Part shown: positions 37,869 to 46,950 of the stretch, piece by piece
How positions within the stretch are numbered: the stretch's first letter is position 1
How the letters are laid out: every line of letters begins with the position of its first letter
Source: Tessaracoccus flavescens
GTDB taxonomy: Bacteria; Actinomycetota; Actinomycetes; Propionibacteriales; Propionibacteriaceae
Direction: 5' to 3'
Assembly: GCF_001998865.1 (NCBI RefSeq)
Contig: NZ_CP019607.1
Location: 3,286,001-3,350,000 of the forward strand
DNA: 64,000 nt
Position numbers and translations under genes: made by a program
Notes under the pieces: model-generated
Databases searched by the model: none
What the model was told of the DNA's origin: nothing
What the model saw: only the letters and a program-made list of their open reading frames with translations

Positions 37869-38479
37869 TCGCACAACTGACAGGCACCGTGCTCAAGGCC
37901 GGGGCCACCTCCTGCGTGCTCGACGTCGGCGGGGTCGGCTTCCTCGCCCACGTGACCCCGTCAACGGCGGCCGCGCTGCGTCCGGGGGAGGCCGCGACGC
38001 TGCACACGTCGATGGTGGTGCGCGAGGACTCCCTGACGCTTTTCGGGTTCGCCGAGGAGGGGGAGCGCGAGGCGTTCGAACTCGCCCAGACGGCGACCGG
38101 GGTCGGGCCGAAACTGGCGCTGGCGATCGTCTCGGTGCTCACCCCTTCCGACCTGCGCCGCGCGGTGCAGGCCGAAGACCTCGCCCGCCTCTGCTCGGTC
38201 CCGGGAATCGGCCGCAAGGGTGCACAGAAGCTCGTGATCGAGCTCAAGGACAAGGTGCTGGCCCTCGCCGCGGAAGGCGAGGACACGGTGACCACCGCGT
38301 CTCCCGAGCGGCCGGAGGTGTGGCGCGCACAGGTCTCCGAGGGTCTGCAGGGACTCGGCTGGTCGGCCCGCGACGCGGAGACCGCCTGTGACAACGTGGC
38401 ACACCTCGTCGAGGAGAATCCCGACCTCGGCATGGGCCAGCTGCTGCGCGCAGCGCTCAACTCGCTTGCGAGGAAGTAG
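37865..38479 (+). CDS. ruvA: Holliday junction DNA-binding subunit RuvA
   Basis: The 204-residue protein binds the four-way junction and loads RuvB. The N-terminal OB fold starts [19 protein letters not shown]. Two helix-hairpin-helix motifs are [15 protein letters not shown] and [15 protein letters not shown], and the C-terminal RuvB-contact domain includes [16 protein letters not shown]. The ATG at 37865 overlaps ruvC. The stop TAG shares its G with the GTG of ruvB. Confidence 0.96.
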   Translation: MIAQLTGTVLKAGATSCVLDVGGVGFLAHVTPSTAAALRPGEAATLHTSMVVREDSLTLFGFAEEGEREAFELAQTATGVGPKLALAIVSVLTPSDLRRAVQAEDLARLCSVPGIGRKGAQKLVIELKDKVLALAAEGEDTVTTASPERPEVWRAQVSEGLQGLGWSARDAETACDNVAHLVEENPDLGMGQLLRAALNSLARK

Positions 38480-39507
38480 TGGAACACTCAGAGGTCGACC
38501 CCAACGCGTTCGTGGAGGAACGCGACTACGAGGCGGCGCTGCGCCCGAAGACCCTCTCCGAGTTCGACGGACAGCCCCGCGTGCGTGAGCAGCTCGGACT
38601 CGTGCTCGAGGCGGCCATGCACCGGGGGACCGCCCCCGACCACGTGCTCCTGTCCGGACCACCCGGGCTGGGCAAGACGACGCTCGCCATGATCATCGCC
38701 GCCGAGCTCGGGTCGGGGCTGCGGATCTCGTCCGGGCCGGCCATCCAGCACGCGGGCGACCTCGCCGCGATCCTCTCGGGCCTCGACGAGGGCGACGTGC
38801 TGTTCCTCGACGAGATCCATCGGCTCTCGCGGCCGGCGGAGGAGATGCTCTACCTCGCCATGGAGGACTTCCGGGTCGACGTGATCGTCGGTAAGGGCCC
38901 CGGCGCGACCGCGATCCCGATCAATCTGCCTCCGTTCACCCTCGTCGGCGCGACGACCCGGGCTGGGATGCTGCCAGGGCCGCTGCGCGACCGGTTCGGG
39001 TTCACCGGCCAGCTCGACTTCTACGACCCGGCCGACCTCGCGGGCATCGTCGAGGCCTCCGCGGCAAAGCTCGGCATCAGCATCGACGAGCAGGCCCGCG
39101 GTGAGATCGCGCGCCGCTCGCGCGGCACCCCCCGCATCGCCAACCGGCTGCTGCGCCGCGTGCGCGACTTCGCCCAGGTGAAGGGCCACGCCACCGCCCA
39201 CCGAGACGTCGCCCGCTCCGCGCTGGAGCTCTACGAGGTCGACGAACGCGGCCTCGACCGGCTCGACCGCGGCGTGCTCGACGCCCTGTGCAGGCTCTTC
39301 GACGGCGGCCCGGTGGGGCTGTCCACCCTCGCGCTCAGCGTCGGTGAGGAGATCGAGACGGTCTCCGAGGTCGCCGAACCCTTCCTGATCCGGGAGGGCC
39401 TGCTCGTGCGCACCCCGAGGGGCCGGCTGGCCACGAGAGCGGCCTACCGCCACCTCGGCATCCGACCCCCCGCCGCCATGCCCGCGCTGTTCGACGACGA
39501 CGAATGA
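38479..39507 (+). CDS. ruvB: Holliday junction branch-migration ATPase RuvB
   Basis: The 342-residue AAA+ motor drives branch migration. Walker A is [13 protein letters not shown], Walker B is [10 protein letters not shown], sensor 1 is [10 protein letters not shown], and the arginine finger region is GPLRDRFGF. The C-terminal winged helix includes [19 protein letters not shown] start, sharing one base with the ruvA stop. About 70 bases with a TATTCT-like -10 follow before yajC. Confidence 0.97.
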   Translation: MEHSEVDPNAFVEERDYEAALRPKTLSEFDGQPRVREQLGLVLEAAMHRGTAPDHVLLSGPPGLGKTTLAMIIAAELGSGLRISSGPAIQHAGDLAAILSGLDEGDVLFLDEIHRLSRPAEEMLYLAMEDFRVDVIVGKGPGATAIPINLPPFTLVGATTRAGMLPGPLRDRFGFTGQLDFYDPADLAGIVEASAAKLGISIDEQARGEIARRSRGTPRIANRLLRRVRDFAQVKGHATAHRDVARSALELYEVDERGLDRLDRGVLDALCRLFDGGPVGLSTLALSVGEEIETVSEVAEPFLIREGLLVRTPRGRLATRAAYRHLGIRPPAAMPALFDDDE

Positions 39508-39577
39508 CTGTCGTGCGGCTTATTGACACGCCTCCGCTATTCTGAGCGGTGGCCCAGCCTCAACCGGAGTAATAACC

Positions 39578-40090
39578 ATGGAAATGATCCTGCTACTGGT
39601 CGCAATGTTCGCGATCATGTACTTCCTGATGATCCGTCCGCAGCAGAAGAAGATGCGCGAAGACCAGGAGATGCGCAACCAGCTCGCCGAGGGCGACCGC
39701 GTGCTCCTGACCTCCGGCATCTTCGCCACGATCGCCCACGTCGGTGAGCGTCAGATGATCGTCGAGCTGGCCCCCGGCCTCGAGGTCACCATCCTCAAGG
39801 GCAACGTCGCTCGCAAGGTGACGCCCGAGGACGAGGAGTTCGAGTTCACCGACGAGGTGGCCCCCGCGGTCGCCGACGAGTACGACGGCGTGGCCGACGC
39901 GCTCCAGCCCTCCGACTTCCTCACCGAGGAGAGCCGCACCACCGAGGCCACCGACCCGGTGACGGGGGAGCAGGTCGTCGAGGAGAGCGTCGTCGAGGAC
40001 GACACGTCGACCTACAAGCCCTGGGACCGCACCGCCGGCCCGTCGTTCGAGGCCCCCGATGAGACGCCGCGCACGGAGGACAACAAGTAA
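39578..40090 (+). CDS. yajC: Preprotein translocase subunit YajC
   Basis: The 170-residue membrane protein accompanies SecDF. A single N-terminal helix (MEMILLLVAMFAIMYFLMI) is followed by the signature RPQQKKMREDQEM and LAEGDRVLLTSGIFATI. The acidic C-terminal tail after residue 85 is longer than in many YajC proteins and has low complexity. It lies directly before secD, two bases apart. Confidence 0.92.
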   Translation: MEMILLLVAMFAIMYFLMIRPQQKKMREDQEMRNQLAEGDRVLLTSGIFATIAHVGERQMIVELAPGLEVTILKGNVARKVTPEDEEFEFTDEVAPAVADEYDGVADALQPSDFLTEESRTTEATDPVTGEQVVEESVVEDDTSTYKPWDRTAGPSFEAPDETPRTEDNK

Positions 40091-40092
40091 CC

Positions 40093-41754
40093 GTGGCGAC
40101 AACCGCTAAGCGGCGCCGACCAGGCGTCGTCCTGACAGTCTTCCTGCTCATCATCATCGGCATGTACGTGATAATGGCTGCCACGAAGACCTGGACCCCC
40201 AAGCTCGGCCTCGACCTCCGGGGCGGCCAGACGATCACCCTGACGGCGACCAACAGGTCGGTCCCGATGGAATCGCTCGAACTGGCCCGCGACATCATCC
40301 AGCAGCGCGTCGACGGCCTCGGCGTCGGTGAGGCGTCAGTCGCCGTCCAGGGTGACCGCAACATCGTCGTCTCGGCCCCGAACGTCGAGCGCGACGACCT
40401 GGCCGAGCTCGTCGGCACCACCGCTCAGCTCGCCTTCCGCCCCGTCCTCCAGGTGGGCGCGGGAACCGGTCCCTCGGGTGGCGAGAGCCCCGACCCGTCG
40501 GCCGACCCTTCCGCGACGCCGAGCGAGACCCCGCTTCCCGGTCTCCCCACCGCTCCTGCGAGCCCCACCCCGACGCCGACGGCCACGCCGAGCGGCGAGA
40601 CCGGTGACGGCGCCGACTCGGAGGCACTCCTCCCGATGAGCGAGGTGCTGGCCTACCAGCCGACCGAGGCCGATCTGGCCGACTTCGAGTCCTTCACCTG
40701 CGGCGACGACACCCACGACGATCCGTCGCGCGCGCTGGTGGCCTGCGACGAGAGTGGGACGAGCAAGTACCTGCTCGGCCCGATCGCGATCCGTGGTCAG
40801 GACCTCAACACTGCCTCGTTCGGCGTGCCCCAGGGCGAGCTGGCCTACGCAGTGACGCTCGACTTCAACAGCGAGGGGACCACGCGGCTCGGCGAGCTCA
40901 CCGGCGCCCTCGTCGCGCAGGCCGAGCCGCGCAACATGTTCGCCATCGTGCTCGACGGTAACGTCGAGTCGGCTGCCACCGCCCAGGACAGGATCGCCAA
41001 CGGCGAGGCCATCATCCGTGGCGGATTCACCGCCGAGAGCTCCGCTGCGCTTGCCAACGTGCTGAAGTTCGGCTCCCTTCCGCTCAGCTTCGAGGCGAGC
41101 CAGGTGGAGACCGTTTCTCCGACGCTCGGTGGTGAGCAGTTGCGCGTCGGCATCATCGCGGGCCTGCTCGGCCTCGCCGTCGTCGCGCTGTACTCGTTCC
41201 TGTACTATCGCGCGATGGGCATCGTGGTCGTCCTCTCGCTTGCCGTGGCCGCAGCGGCGACCTATTCGATGATGGTGCTGCTCGGATCGGTGTTCGGGTT
41301 TGCGCTCAACCTGCCTGGCATTGCGGGCGCGATCGTCGGTATCGCCGTGACGGCGGACTCGTTCATCATCTACTTCGAACGGATCCGAGACGAGATCCGC
41401 GAGGGGCGCTCCCTGAAGTCCGCCCTTGTGTCCGGCTGGGAGAAGGCTCGCGGCACGATCCTCATCTCCGACGCGGTGTCGCTGCTTTCGGCCGTTGTCC
41501 TGTTCATCCTCGCCGTCGGTTCGGTGAAGGGGTTCGCGTTCACGCTCGGCCTGACCACCCTGCTCGACCTCGCCGTGGTGTTCTTCTTCACCAGGCCGCT
41601 GGTCGAACTGCTCGGCCGCACGAAGTTCTTCGGTGAGGGTCGCAAGGGCTCCGGGCTGGATGCAGCAAAGATGGGCGTGACCCAGGACTCCCTGCTCGGC
41701 CGGCGCCTGCGCCGCAGGACGACCCCCTCGACGACCACCCCGCAGGAGGCCTGA
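40093..41754 (+). CDS. secD: Protein translocase subunit SecD
   Basis: The 553-residue membrane protein uses the proton gradient to help pull proteins through SecYEG. The first helix is at residues 10-27, and KLGLDLRGGQTITL is the signature after it. A large outside domain contains a proline, serine and threonine-rich insert (about residues 130-175) that looks disordered. Five more helices follow, from GIIAGLLGLAVVALYSFLY on, with GIAVTADSFIIYFERIRDE as the conserved acidic motif. GTG start. secF begins two bases after the stop. Confidence 0.96.
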   Translation: MATTAKRRRPGVVLTVFLLIIIGMYVIMAATKTWTPKLGLDLRGGQTITLTATNRSVPMESLELARDIIQQRVDGLGVGEASVAVQGDRNIVVSAPNVERDDLAELVGTTAQLAFRPVLQVGAGTGPSGGESPDPSADPSATPSETPLPGLPTAPASPTPTPTATPSGETGDGADSEALLPMSEVLAYQPTEADLADFESFTCGDDTHDDPSRALVACDESGTSKYLLGPIAIRGQDLNTASFGVPQGELAYAVTLDFNSEGTTRLGELTGALVAQAEPRNMFAIVLDGNVESAATAQDRIANGEAIIRGGFTAESSAALANVLKFGSLPLSFEASQVETVSPTLGGEQLRVGIIAGLLGLAVVALYSFLYYRAMGIVVVLSLAVAAAATYSMMVLLGSVFGFALNLPGIAGAIVGIAVTADSFIIYFERIRDEIREGRSLKSALVSGWEKARGTILISDAVSLLSAVVLFILAVGSVKGFAFTLGLTTLLDLAVVFFFTRPLVELLGRTKFFGEGRKGSGLDAAKMGVTQDSLLGRRLRRRTTPSTTTPQEA

Positions 41755-41755
41755 G

Positions 41756-42895
41756 ATGGCTGAGCAGACCCAGAAGAAGCTCGGCATCGCCGAGCGGCTC
41801 TACACGGGCCAGTTGTCCTACGACTTCATGAAGGCCAGGAAGTTCTGGTTCACGTTCTCCGCGGTGCTCGTGGCGCTCACGCTGCTCGTGCTGCTGGTGC
41901 GCCCCCTCAACCTCGGCATCGAGTTCAAGGGCGGCACCGACTTCCAGGCCCCGATGAAGATCGGGGCGACCACCGTCGACGATGTGCGTTCACATCTCAA
42001 CGACCTCTCGGTGGCAGACCTCGAGGCGCAGGTGTTCTCGCTCGGCGACAGCCAGATCCGGATCCAGACCAGGTCGCTCTCACCGGAGGAGACCGCCACC
42101 ACCCGCGCCGAGATCGCGGCGCTGGCCGGCGTCGAACCAGGAGACGTGACCTACAACGCGATCGGCGCCTCGTGGGGTCAGCAGATCACGAAACAGGGCA
42201 TCATCGCGCTGCTGGTCTTCATGGGACTTGTGATGCTGCTGATCGCCGCCTACTTCCGCGACTGGAAGATGTCGGTGGCCGCCATCGTGGCCGTGCTGCA
42301 CGACCTGGTGGTCACGGTAGGCGTCTACGCCGCGGTCGGGTTCACCGTGACCCCGTCCACGGTGATCGGCGTGCTGACCATCCTCGGATACTCGCTCTAC
42401 GACACCGTCGTGGTCTTCGACAAGATCCGCGAGAACACCAAGGACCTCGAGCAGACCAACCACACCTACTCGTACCAGGCCAACCTGGCGATCAACCAGG
42501 TGCTGGTGCGTTCGCTGAACACCACGATCATCGGCGTGTTGCCCGTGCTGGCGCTGTTCGTGGCCGGTGCGACGCTGCAGAGCGGACCGCTCGCAGACCT
42601 CGGCCTCGCCCTGCTCGTCGGCATGATCGCCGGCGCCTACTCGTCGCTGTTCATCGCGGCCCCGCTCCTTGCGTGGCTGCGGGAGCGCGAGCCGGGCATG
42701 GTCGCGCACCGCGAGCAGATCGAGCGGCGCAAGAAGCGTCACGAGGCGAAGGCCGAGGTCAAGGCCTCGCACCACCGCGAAGCGGTCGCCGCGACGGCGA
42801 CGACGAGCCCGACGGGCACGACGCCGTCCGATGCCCAGGCGAGACAACAGAGGCGCACGGCGAGCAGCCGTGCGGACCGGAAGAAGCACAAGTGA
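41756..42895 (+). CDS. secF: Protein translocase subunit SecF
   Basis: The 379-residue partner of SecD has six helices. Signature parts are PLNLGIEFKGGTDFQ after the first helix and LTILGYSLYDTVVVFDKIREN in the fourth to fifth helix. The cytoplasmic C-terminus (after about residue 310) is long and very basic (ERRKKRHEAKAEVKASHHR) and may bind ribosomes or lipids. It overlaps apt by four bases (GTGA). Confidence 0.96.
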   Translation: MAEQTQKKLGIAERLYTGQLSYDFMKARKFWFTFSAVLVALTLLVLLVRPLNLGIEFKGGTDFQAPMKIGATTVDDVRSHLNDLSVADLEAQVFSLGDSQIRIQTRSLSPEETATTRAEIAALAGVEPGDVTYNAIGASWGQQITKQGIIALLVFMGLVMLLIAAYFRDWKMSVAAIVAVLHDLVVTVGVYAAVGFTVTPSTVIGVLTILGYSLYDTVVVFDKIRENTKDLEQTNHTYSYQANLAINQVLVRSLNTTIIGVLPVLALFVAGATLQSGPLADLGLALLVGMIAGAYSSLFIAAPLLAWLREREPGMVAHREQIERRKKRHEAKAEVKASHHREAVAATATTSPTGTTPSDAQARQQRRTASSRADRKKHK

Positions 42896-43431
42896 GCACA
42901 GATCCGAGGGGTGAACTGATCGGCGGCCTGATCGTCGACGTTCCCGACTTCCCCAAGCCGGGAGTGGTGTTCAAGGACATCACCCCGCTCCTGGCCTCGC
43001 CCGAGGGGTTCCAGGCCACCGTCGACGCCCTCGTCGAGTCCGCCCCGGAAGGGGTGGACGTCGTGGTGGGGATGGAGGCCCGCGGGTTCATCTTCGCCGC
43101 GCCCGTCGCGCTGGCGCTCGGGGCGGGCTTCGTGCCCGTCCGCAAGCCGGGAAAGCTGCCTGGGGAGACGCTCAGCCACTCGTTCGAGCTCGAGTACGGC
43201 TCGGAGACGCTCACCATCCACCGCAACGCCATCACCCCCGGCGCGCGCGTGCTGGTGGTCGACGACGTGCTCGCCACCGGCGGCACGATCGGTGCGACGG
43301 CCGAGCTGCTCAAGGCCATGGGCGCCGAACTGGTGCACGTCAGCGTCGTCATGGAACTCAGCTTCCTGCACGGCCGTGAGCGTCTGGCAGGCCTCGGCAT
43401 CGACAAGTGCACCGCTCTGGTGACAGTCTGA
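42892..43431 (+). CDS. apt: Adenine phosphoribosyltransferase
   Basis: The 179-residue enzyme salvages adenine to AMP. The N-terminus PDFPKPGVVFKDITPLLA is typical, and the PRPP-binding loop is VLVVDDVLATGGTIGATAELL. GMEARGFIFAAPVAL and GFVPVRKPGKLPGET are also conserved. I chose the GTG at 42892 that overlaps the secF stop. The secD-secF-apt-rel neighbourhood is common in actinobacteria. Confidence 0.95.
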   Translation: MSTDPRGELIGGLIVDVPDFPKPGVVFKDITPLLASPEGFQATVDALVESAPEGVDVVVGMEARGFIFAAPVALALGAGFVPVRKPGKLPGETLSHSFELEYGSETLTIHRNAITPGARVLVVDDVLATGGTIGATAELLKAMGAELVHVSVVMELSFLHGRERLAGLGIDKCTALVTV

Positions 43432-43481
43432 GCCCATGGAGAAGATCCAGGCGGGAGCCTCCAAGGGGGGGCATCCTCTCG

Positions 43482-44522
43482 ATGGTCAGCCTCCCGCGGA
43501 TCGCGAGCAGCCCCTTCAAGGAGCTGGCGCGCCGCGGGTTGCTGGCCCTCGGCCTGCTGTTTCTGACCACGATGCTGGTGTGGCTCGACCGCGGCGCCTA
43601 CATCGACAACACCGGCCAGGACGGCGTCTCCTTCATCGACGCCCTCTACTACGCGACGGTCACCGTCACCACGACGGGCTACGGCGACATCACGCCCATC
43701 GCCCCGCACGCGAGGCTGATCAACGCCCTCGTGATCACGCCCCTGCGCATCTCGTTCCTCGTCGTGCTGGTCGGCACGACCATCGAGGTGCTGGCGAACC
43801 AGGGCAGTCGCGCCATCAAGGACTCGATCTGGAGGAAGAAGATGCGCAACCACATCGTCGTGATCGGGTACGGCACCAAGGGACGCAGCGCGGTCAACAC
43901 CCTGCGGCGCCAAGGCGAGAAGCCGGACAAGATCGTCGTGATCGACGCCTCCACCGCCGCCGTGAACGAGGCCAACTTCGACGGCTACGCCGCCTTCCAG
44001 GGTGACGCGACCCGCCGGTCGCTGCTGCGCCGCGCCGAGGTGAGCAAGGCCAGGCAGGTGATCATCTCGCTCGACCGGGACGACGCCGCCATCCTCACCA
44101 CGCTGACGGTGCGCCAGCTCAACCCGACCGCGGGCGTGATCGTCTCGGTCCGGGAGCACGAGAACGTTCCGCTGGTCAGACAGTCCGGCGCCTCAGCCGT
44201 CGTGACCAGCTCCGAGACGGTCGGCCGGCTGCTCGGCCTCTCGGCGATCGGCCCGGAGATGGGCACGATCATGCAGGACATGCTCACCGGCGCCGAGGGC
44301 CTCGAGGTGCATCAGCGCCTCGCCACCGCCGACGAGGTCGGCCAGCCGCCCTCCGCCGTCCTGGGGGAGCGCGTGATCGGCATCATCCGCAACGGAACGC
44401 TTCGCCGGTTCTACGACAAGTCGGCAACCAGGATCGAGGTCGGTGACGAGCTGATCGTCGTGCGGAGGGCCCAACCACCCTCCCCGAAGGACAAGGACAT
44501 CCTGCGCTCCTTCGACGACTAG
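43482..44522 (+). CDS. Potassium channel with RCK (TrkA-N) domain
   Basis: The 346-residue channel has two helices (about residues 17-38 and 85-108) around a pore loop with the selectivity filter TVTTTGYGDITP. A cytoplasmic RCK domain follows with the nucleotide loop VVIGYGTKGRSAVNTL, and then a smaller RCK-C region (after about residue 260). The ATG at 43482 gives a complete channel. However, the ATG at 43436 in another frame (MEKIQAGASKGG) would join it if one G were removed from the seven-G run at 43465-43471, adding about 15 residues. It probably forms tetramers gated by a nucleotide or ion. It precedes rel but has its own region. Confidence 0.88.
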   Translation: MVSLPRIASSPFKELARRGLLALGLLFLTTMLVWLDRGAYIDNTGQDGVSFIDALYYATVTVTTTGYGDITPIAPHARLINALVITPLRISFLVVLVGTTIEVLANQGSRAIKDSIWRKKMRNHIVVIGYGTKGRSAVNTLRRQGEKPDKIVVIDASTAAVNEANFDGYAAFQGDATRRSLLRRAEVSKARQVIISLDRDDAAILTTLTVRQLNPTAGVIVSVREHENVPLVRQSGASAVVTSSETVGRLLGLSAIGPEMGTIMQDMLTGAEGLEVHQRLATADEVGQPPSAVLGERVIGIIRNGTLRRFYDKSATRIEVGDELIVVRRAQPPSPKDKDILRSFDD

Positions 44523-44600
44523 CCCAGGCAGGCACATCGGCGCAGACCCGTCGAGGTGAACACCCCTGGTGAGACCCCGCACCCGGTTGCGCGTCGGCAC

Positions 44601-44606
44601 TAGACT
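44601..44606 (+). promoter_or_regulatory. -10 box TAGACT of rel (leaderless)
   Basis: TAGACT is followed by six bases and the ATG of rel. The mRNA would begin at the start codon itself. Confidence 0.6.
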
Positions 44607-44612
44607 CTGCCC

Positions 44613-46886
44613 ATGGCAGATGAGGCGTTGACGGGGGCTTCCCGGCTGGTGACCGGTCCCGAACAGCCGCGCCTGCGGATGCGGCACAGGCTGGCGCGTC
44701 TCGGCGCGGTGCAGTCGAAGTCTGCCGTCCTCGACCCACTGTTCCGGATCATCCGCGCGAGCCATCCGAAGGCCGACCTCGCGGTGATCGAGCGGGCCTA
44801 CCGCACCGCGGAGCACCACCACCAGGGCCAGACCCGCAAGTCGGGCGATCCGTACATCACGCATCCGCTCGCCGTCGCCACCATCCTCGCCGAGCTCGGC
44901 ATGACCGAGCCCGTCCTCGTCGCGGCCCTGCTGCACGACACCGTCGAGGACACCCCGTACAGCCTGGACCAGCTGCGCAGCGACTTCGGCGAAGAGGTCG
45001 CGCGGATGGTCGACGGCGTGACAAAGCTGGACAAGCTGGAGTACGGCGAGACGGCAAAGGCCGAGACCATCCGCAAGATGATCATGGCCACCAGCGAAGA
45101 GGTCCGCGTGCTGGTGATCAAGCTCGCCGACCGCCTGCACAACATGCGCACCCTCGGCTACCTCCGCCCGGACAAGCGGGTCAGGATCGCGACCGAGACG
45201 CTCAACATCTTCGCGCCGCTCGCGCACCGCCTCGGCATGAACACGATCAAGTGGGAGCTCGAGGACCTGTCGTTCGCCACGATCGAACCGAAGGTCTACG
45301 CCGAGATCGTCGACATGGTCGCCCAGTCGGCCCCCGGCCGCGAACGCTACCTGCGCGAGCTGATCGCCGAGTTCCAGGCGAAGCTGGCCGAGTCGAAGAT
45401 CCAGGCCACCGTATACGGCCGCCCGAAGCACTACTACTCGATCTACCAGAAGATGATGGTCCGCGGCCGCGACTTCCGCGACATCTACGACCTGATCGGG
45501 CTGCGCGTGCTGGTCAACGACATCAAGGACTGTTACGCGGTCCTCGGCGTGGCTCACGCGGGCTGGAAGCCCATTCCCGGTCGCTTCAAGGACTACATCG
45601 CGGGTCCGAAGTTCAACATGTACCAGTCGCTTCACACGACGGTGCTGGGCGCGAACAACGAGCCGATCGAGTTCCAGATCCGCACCCACGAGATGCACCG
45701 CCGCGCCGAGTACGGCGTGGCGGCCCACTGGAAGTACAAGCAGGACCTGCGCGAAGGTGTGACGCCAGAGGAGGCGGGCCTCAGGGCCATGCACCAGCTC
45801 GGCGTCATGAGCAAGGAGACCGAGGACCCGAGCGAGTTCCTCGACTCGGTGCTGTTCGAGATCAACTCCGACGAGATCTACGTCTTCACCCCGAAGGGCG
45901 AGGTGATGGCGCTCCCCGTCGGCGCGACCCCGGTGGACTTCGCCTTCGCCGTCCACACGGAGGTCGGCTACCGCACGATCGGGGCCCGGGTCAACGGGCG
46001 GCTCGTCGCGCTCAGCACCCCTCTGCAGCAGGGCGACAAGGTCGAGGTGCTCACCTCGAAGGCTGAGGGCGCGGGCCCAAGCCGTGACTGGCTCGGCTTC
46101 GTCGTGTCCTCGCGGGCGAGGCAGAAGATCCGCCAGCACTTCTCCCGCGAACGCCGCGACGAGGCGATGGAGCAGGGCAAGGAGACCCTTGCCCGCGACC
46201 TGCGCCGGGCGGGTGTGCCGATGCAGCGCCTCCTCACGCTGGAGAACCTGACGGCCGTCGCCAACGAGCTCGGCTACAAGGACGTGCCCAACCTGTACGT
46301 CGCGATCGGCGAGGCCCACCTGGGCGCGCAGAGCGTCGTGGAGAAGCTGGTCCAGCTGCACGGGGGCGAGGAGGAGACGGTCGACACCGTCACCGAGGAC
46401 GTCGTCGTCAGGCAGCGCCGCCGGCCGGTCAGTGACGGCGCGCAGATCCTCGTCGACGGCGACGACTCGGTCGTGGCCAAGTTCGCCAAGTGCTGCTACC
46501 CGCTGCCCGGCGACGAGATCATCGGGTTCGTCACCAAGACCGACGGCGTCTCCGTGCATCGCGCCGACTGCTCCAACGTGCCCGCCCTGAAGAAGGAGCC
46601 CGAGCGGATCGTCCCGGTCAGCTGGGCCGACGGCGAGGCCAGCGCCACGTTCGTGGTCACCATCCAGATCGAGGGCCTCGATCGGGCGCGCCTGCTCTCC
46701 GACGTCTCCTCGGCGCTGTCGGAACAGCACCTCGACATCCTCTCGGTCAACATCTCCACGAACAAGCACCGCCAGTTCACGGGCAAGTTCACCTTCGAGT
46801 CGGCCGACCCGACGCACCTGCAGCACGTGATGAACCAGGTGCGAAGGGTTCCTGGCGTCTACGACGTCTTCCGCATCTCCGGCTGA
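44613..46886 (+). CDS. rel: Bifunctional (p)ppGpp synthetase/hydrolase Rel
   Basis: The 757-residue stringent-response enzyme makes and destroys (p)ppGpp. The hydrolase domain has ALLHDTVEDTPYS. The synthetase has GRPKHYYSIYQKM and the RFKD motif in PGRFKDYIAGPKFN, which marks bifunctional Rel rather than RelA (EFDD). A TGS domain starts at YVFTPKGEVMALPVGATPVD. A conserved cysteine region (AKCCYPLPGDEIIGFVTK) and a C-terminal ACT domain follow. The length is normal, and no catalytic residue is lost. It starts without a leader. A bidirectional terminator separates it from the DUF349 gene. Confidence 0.97.
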   Translation: MADEALTGASRLVTGPEQPRLRMRHRLARLGAVQSKSAVLDPLFRIIRASHPKADLAVIERAYRTAEHHHQGQTRKSGDPYITHPLAVATILAELGMTEPVLVAALLHDTVEDTPYSLDQLRSDFGEEVARMVDGVTKLDKLEYGETAKAETIRKMIMATSEEVRVLVIKLADRLHNMRTLGYLRPDKRVRIATETLNIFAPLAHRLGMNTIKWELEDLSFATIEPKVYAEIVDMVAQSAPGRERYLRELIAEFQAKLAESKIQATVYGRPKHYYSIYQKMMVRGRDFRDIYDLIGLRVLVNDIKDCYAVLGVAHAGWKPIPGRFKDYIAGPKFNMYQSLHTTVLGANNEPIEFQIRTHEMHRRAEYGVAAHWKYKQDLREGVTPEEAGLRAMHQLGVMSKETEDPSEFLDSVLFEINSDEIYVFTPKGEVMALPVGATPVDFAFAVHTEVGYRTIGARVNGRLVALSTPLQQGDKVEVLTSKAEGAGPSRDWLGFVVSSRARQKIRQHFSRERRDEAMEQGKETLARDLRRAGVPMQRLLTLENLTAVANELGYKDVPNLYVAIGEAHLGAQSVVEKLVQLHGGEEETVDTVTEDVVVRQRRRPVSDGAQILVDGDDSVVAKFAKCCYPLPGDEIIGFVTKTDGVSVHRADCSNVPALKKEPERIVPVSWADGEASATFVVTIQIEGLDRARLLSDVSSALSEQHLDILSVNISTNKHRQFTGKFTFESADPTHLQHVMNQVRRVPGVYDVFRISG

Positions 46887-46902
46887 GCCCCGGAGACGCA
46901 CA

Positions 46903-46936
46903 GAGGCGGCGGCCCCCTTCGGGGAGCCGCCGCCTC
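46903..46936. terminator. Bidirectional terminator between rel and the DUF349 gene
   Basis: GAGGCGGCGGC pairs with GCCGCCGCCTC, with an inner CCCC-TTCG-GGGG stem. The genes on both sides end here, so the hairpin probably stops both. Confidence 0.85.
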
Positions 46937-46950
46937 AGCGTCTCATCTGG

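Noticed and set aside
39523..39543. TTGACA and TATTCT before yajC as a standard promoter
   Set aside because: Only nine bases separate them, far too few for a normal spacer, so only a lone -10 is possible.
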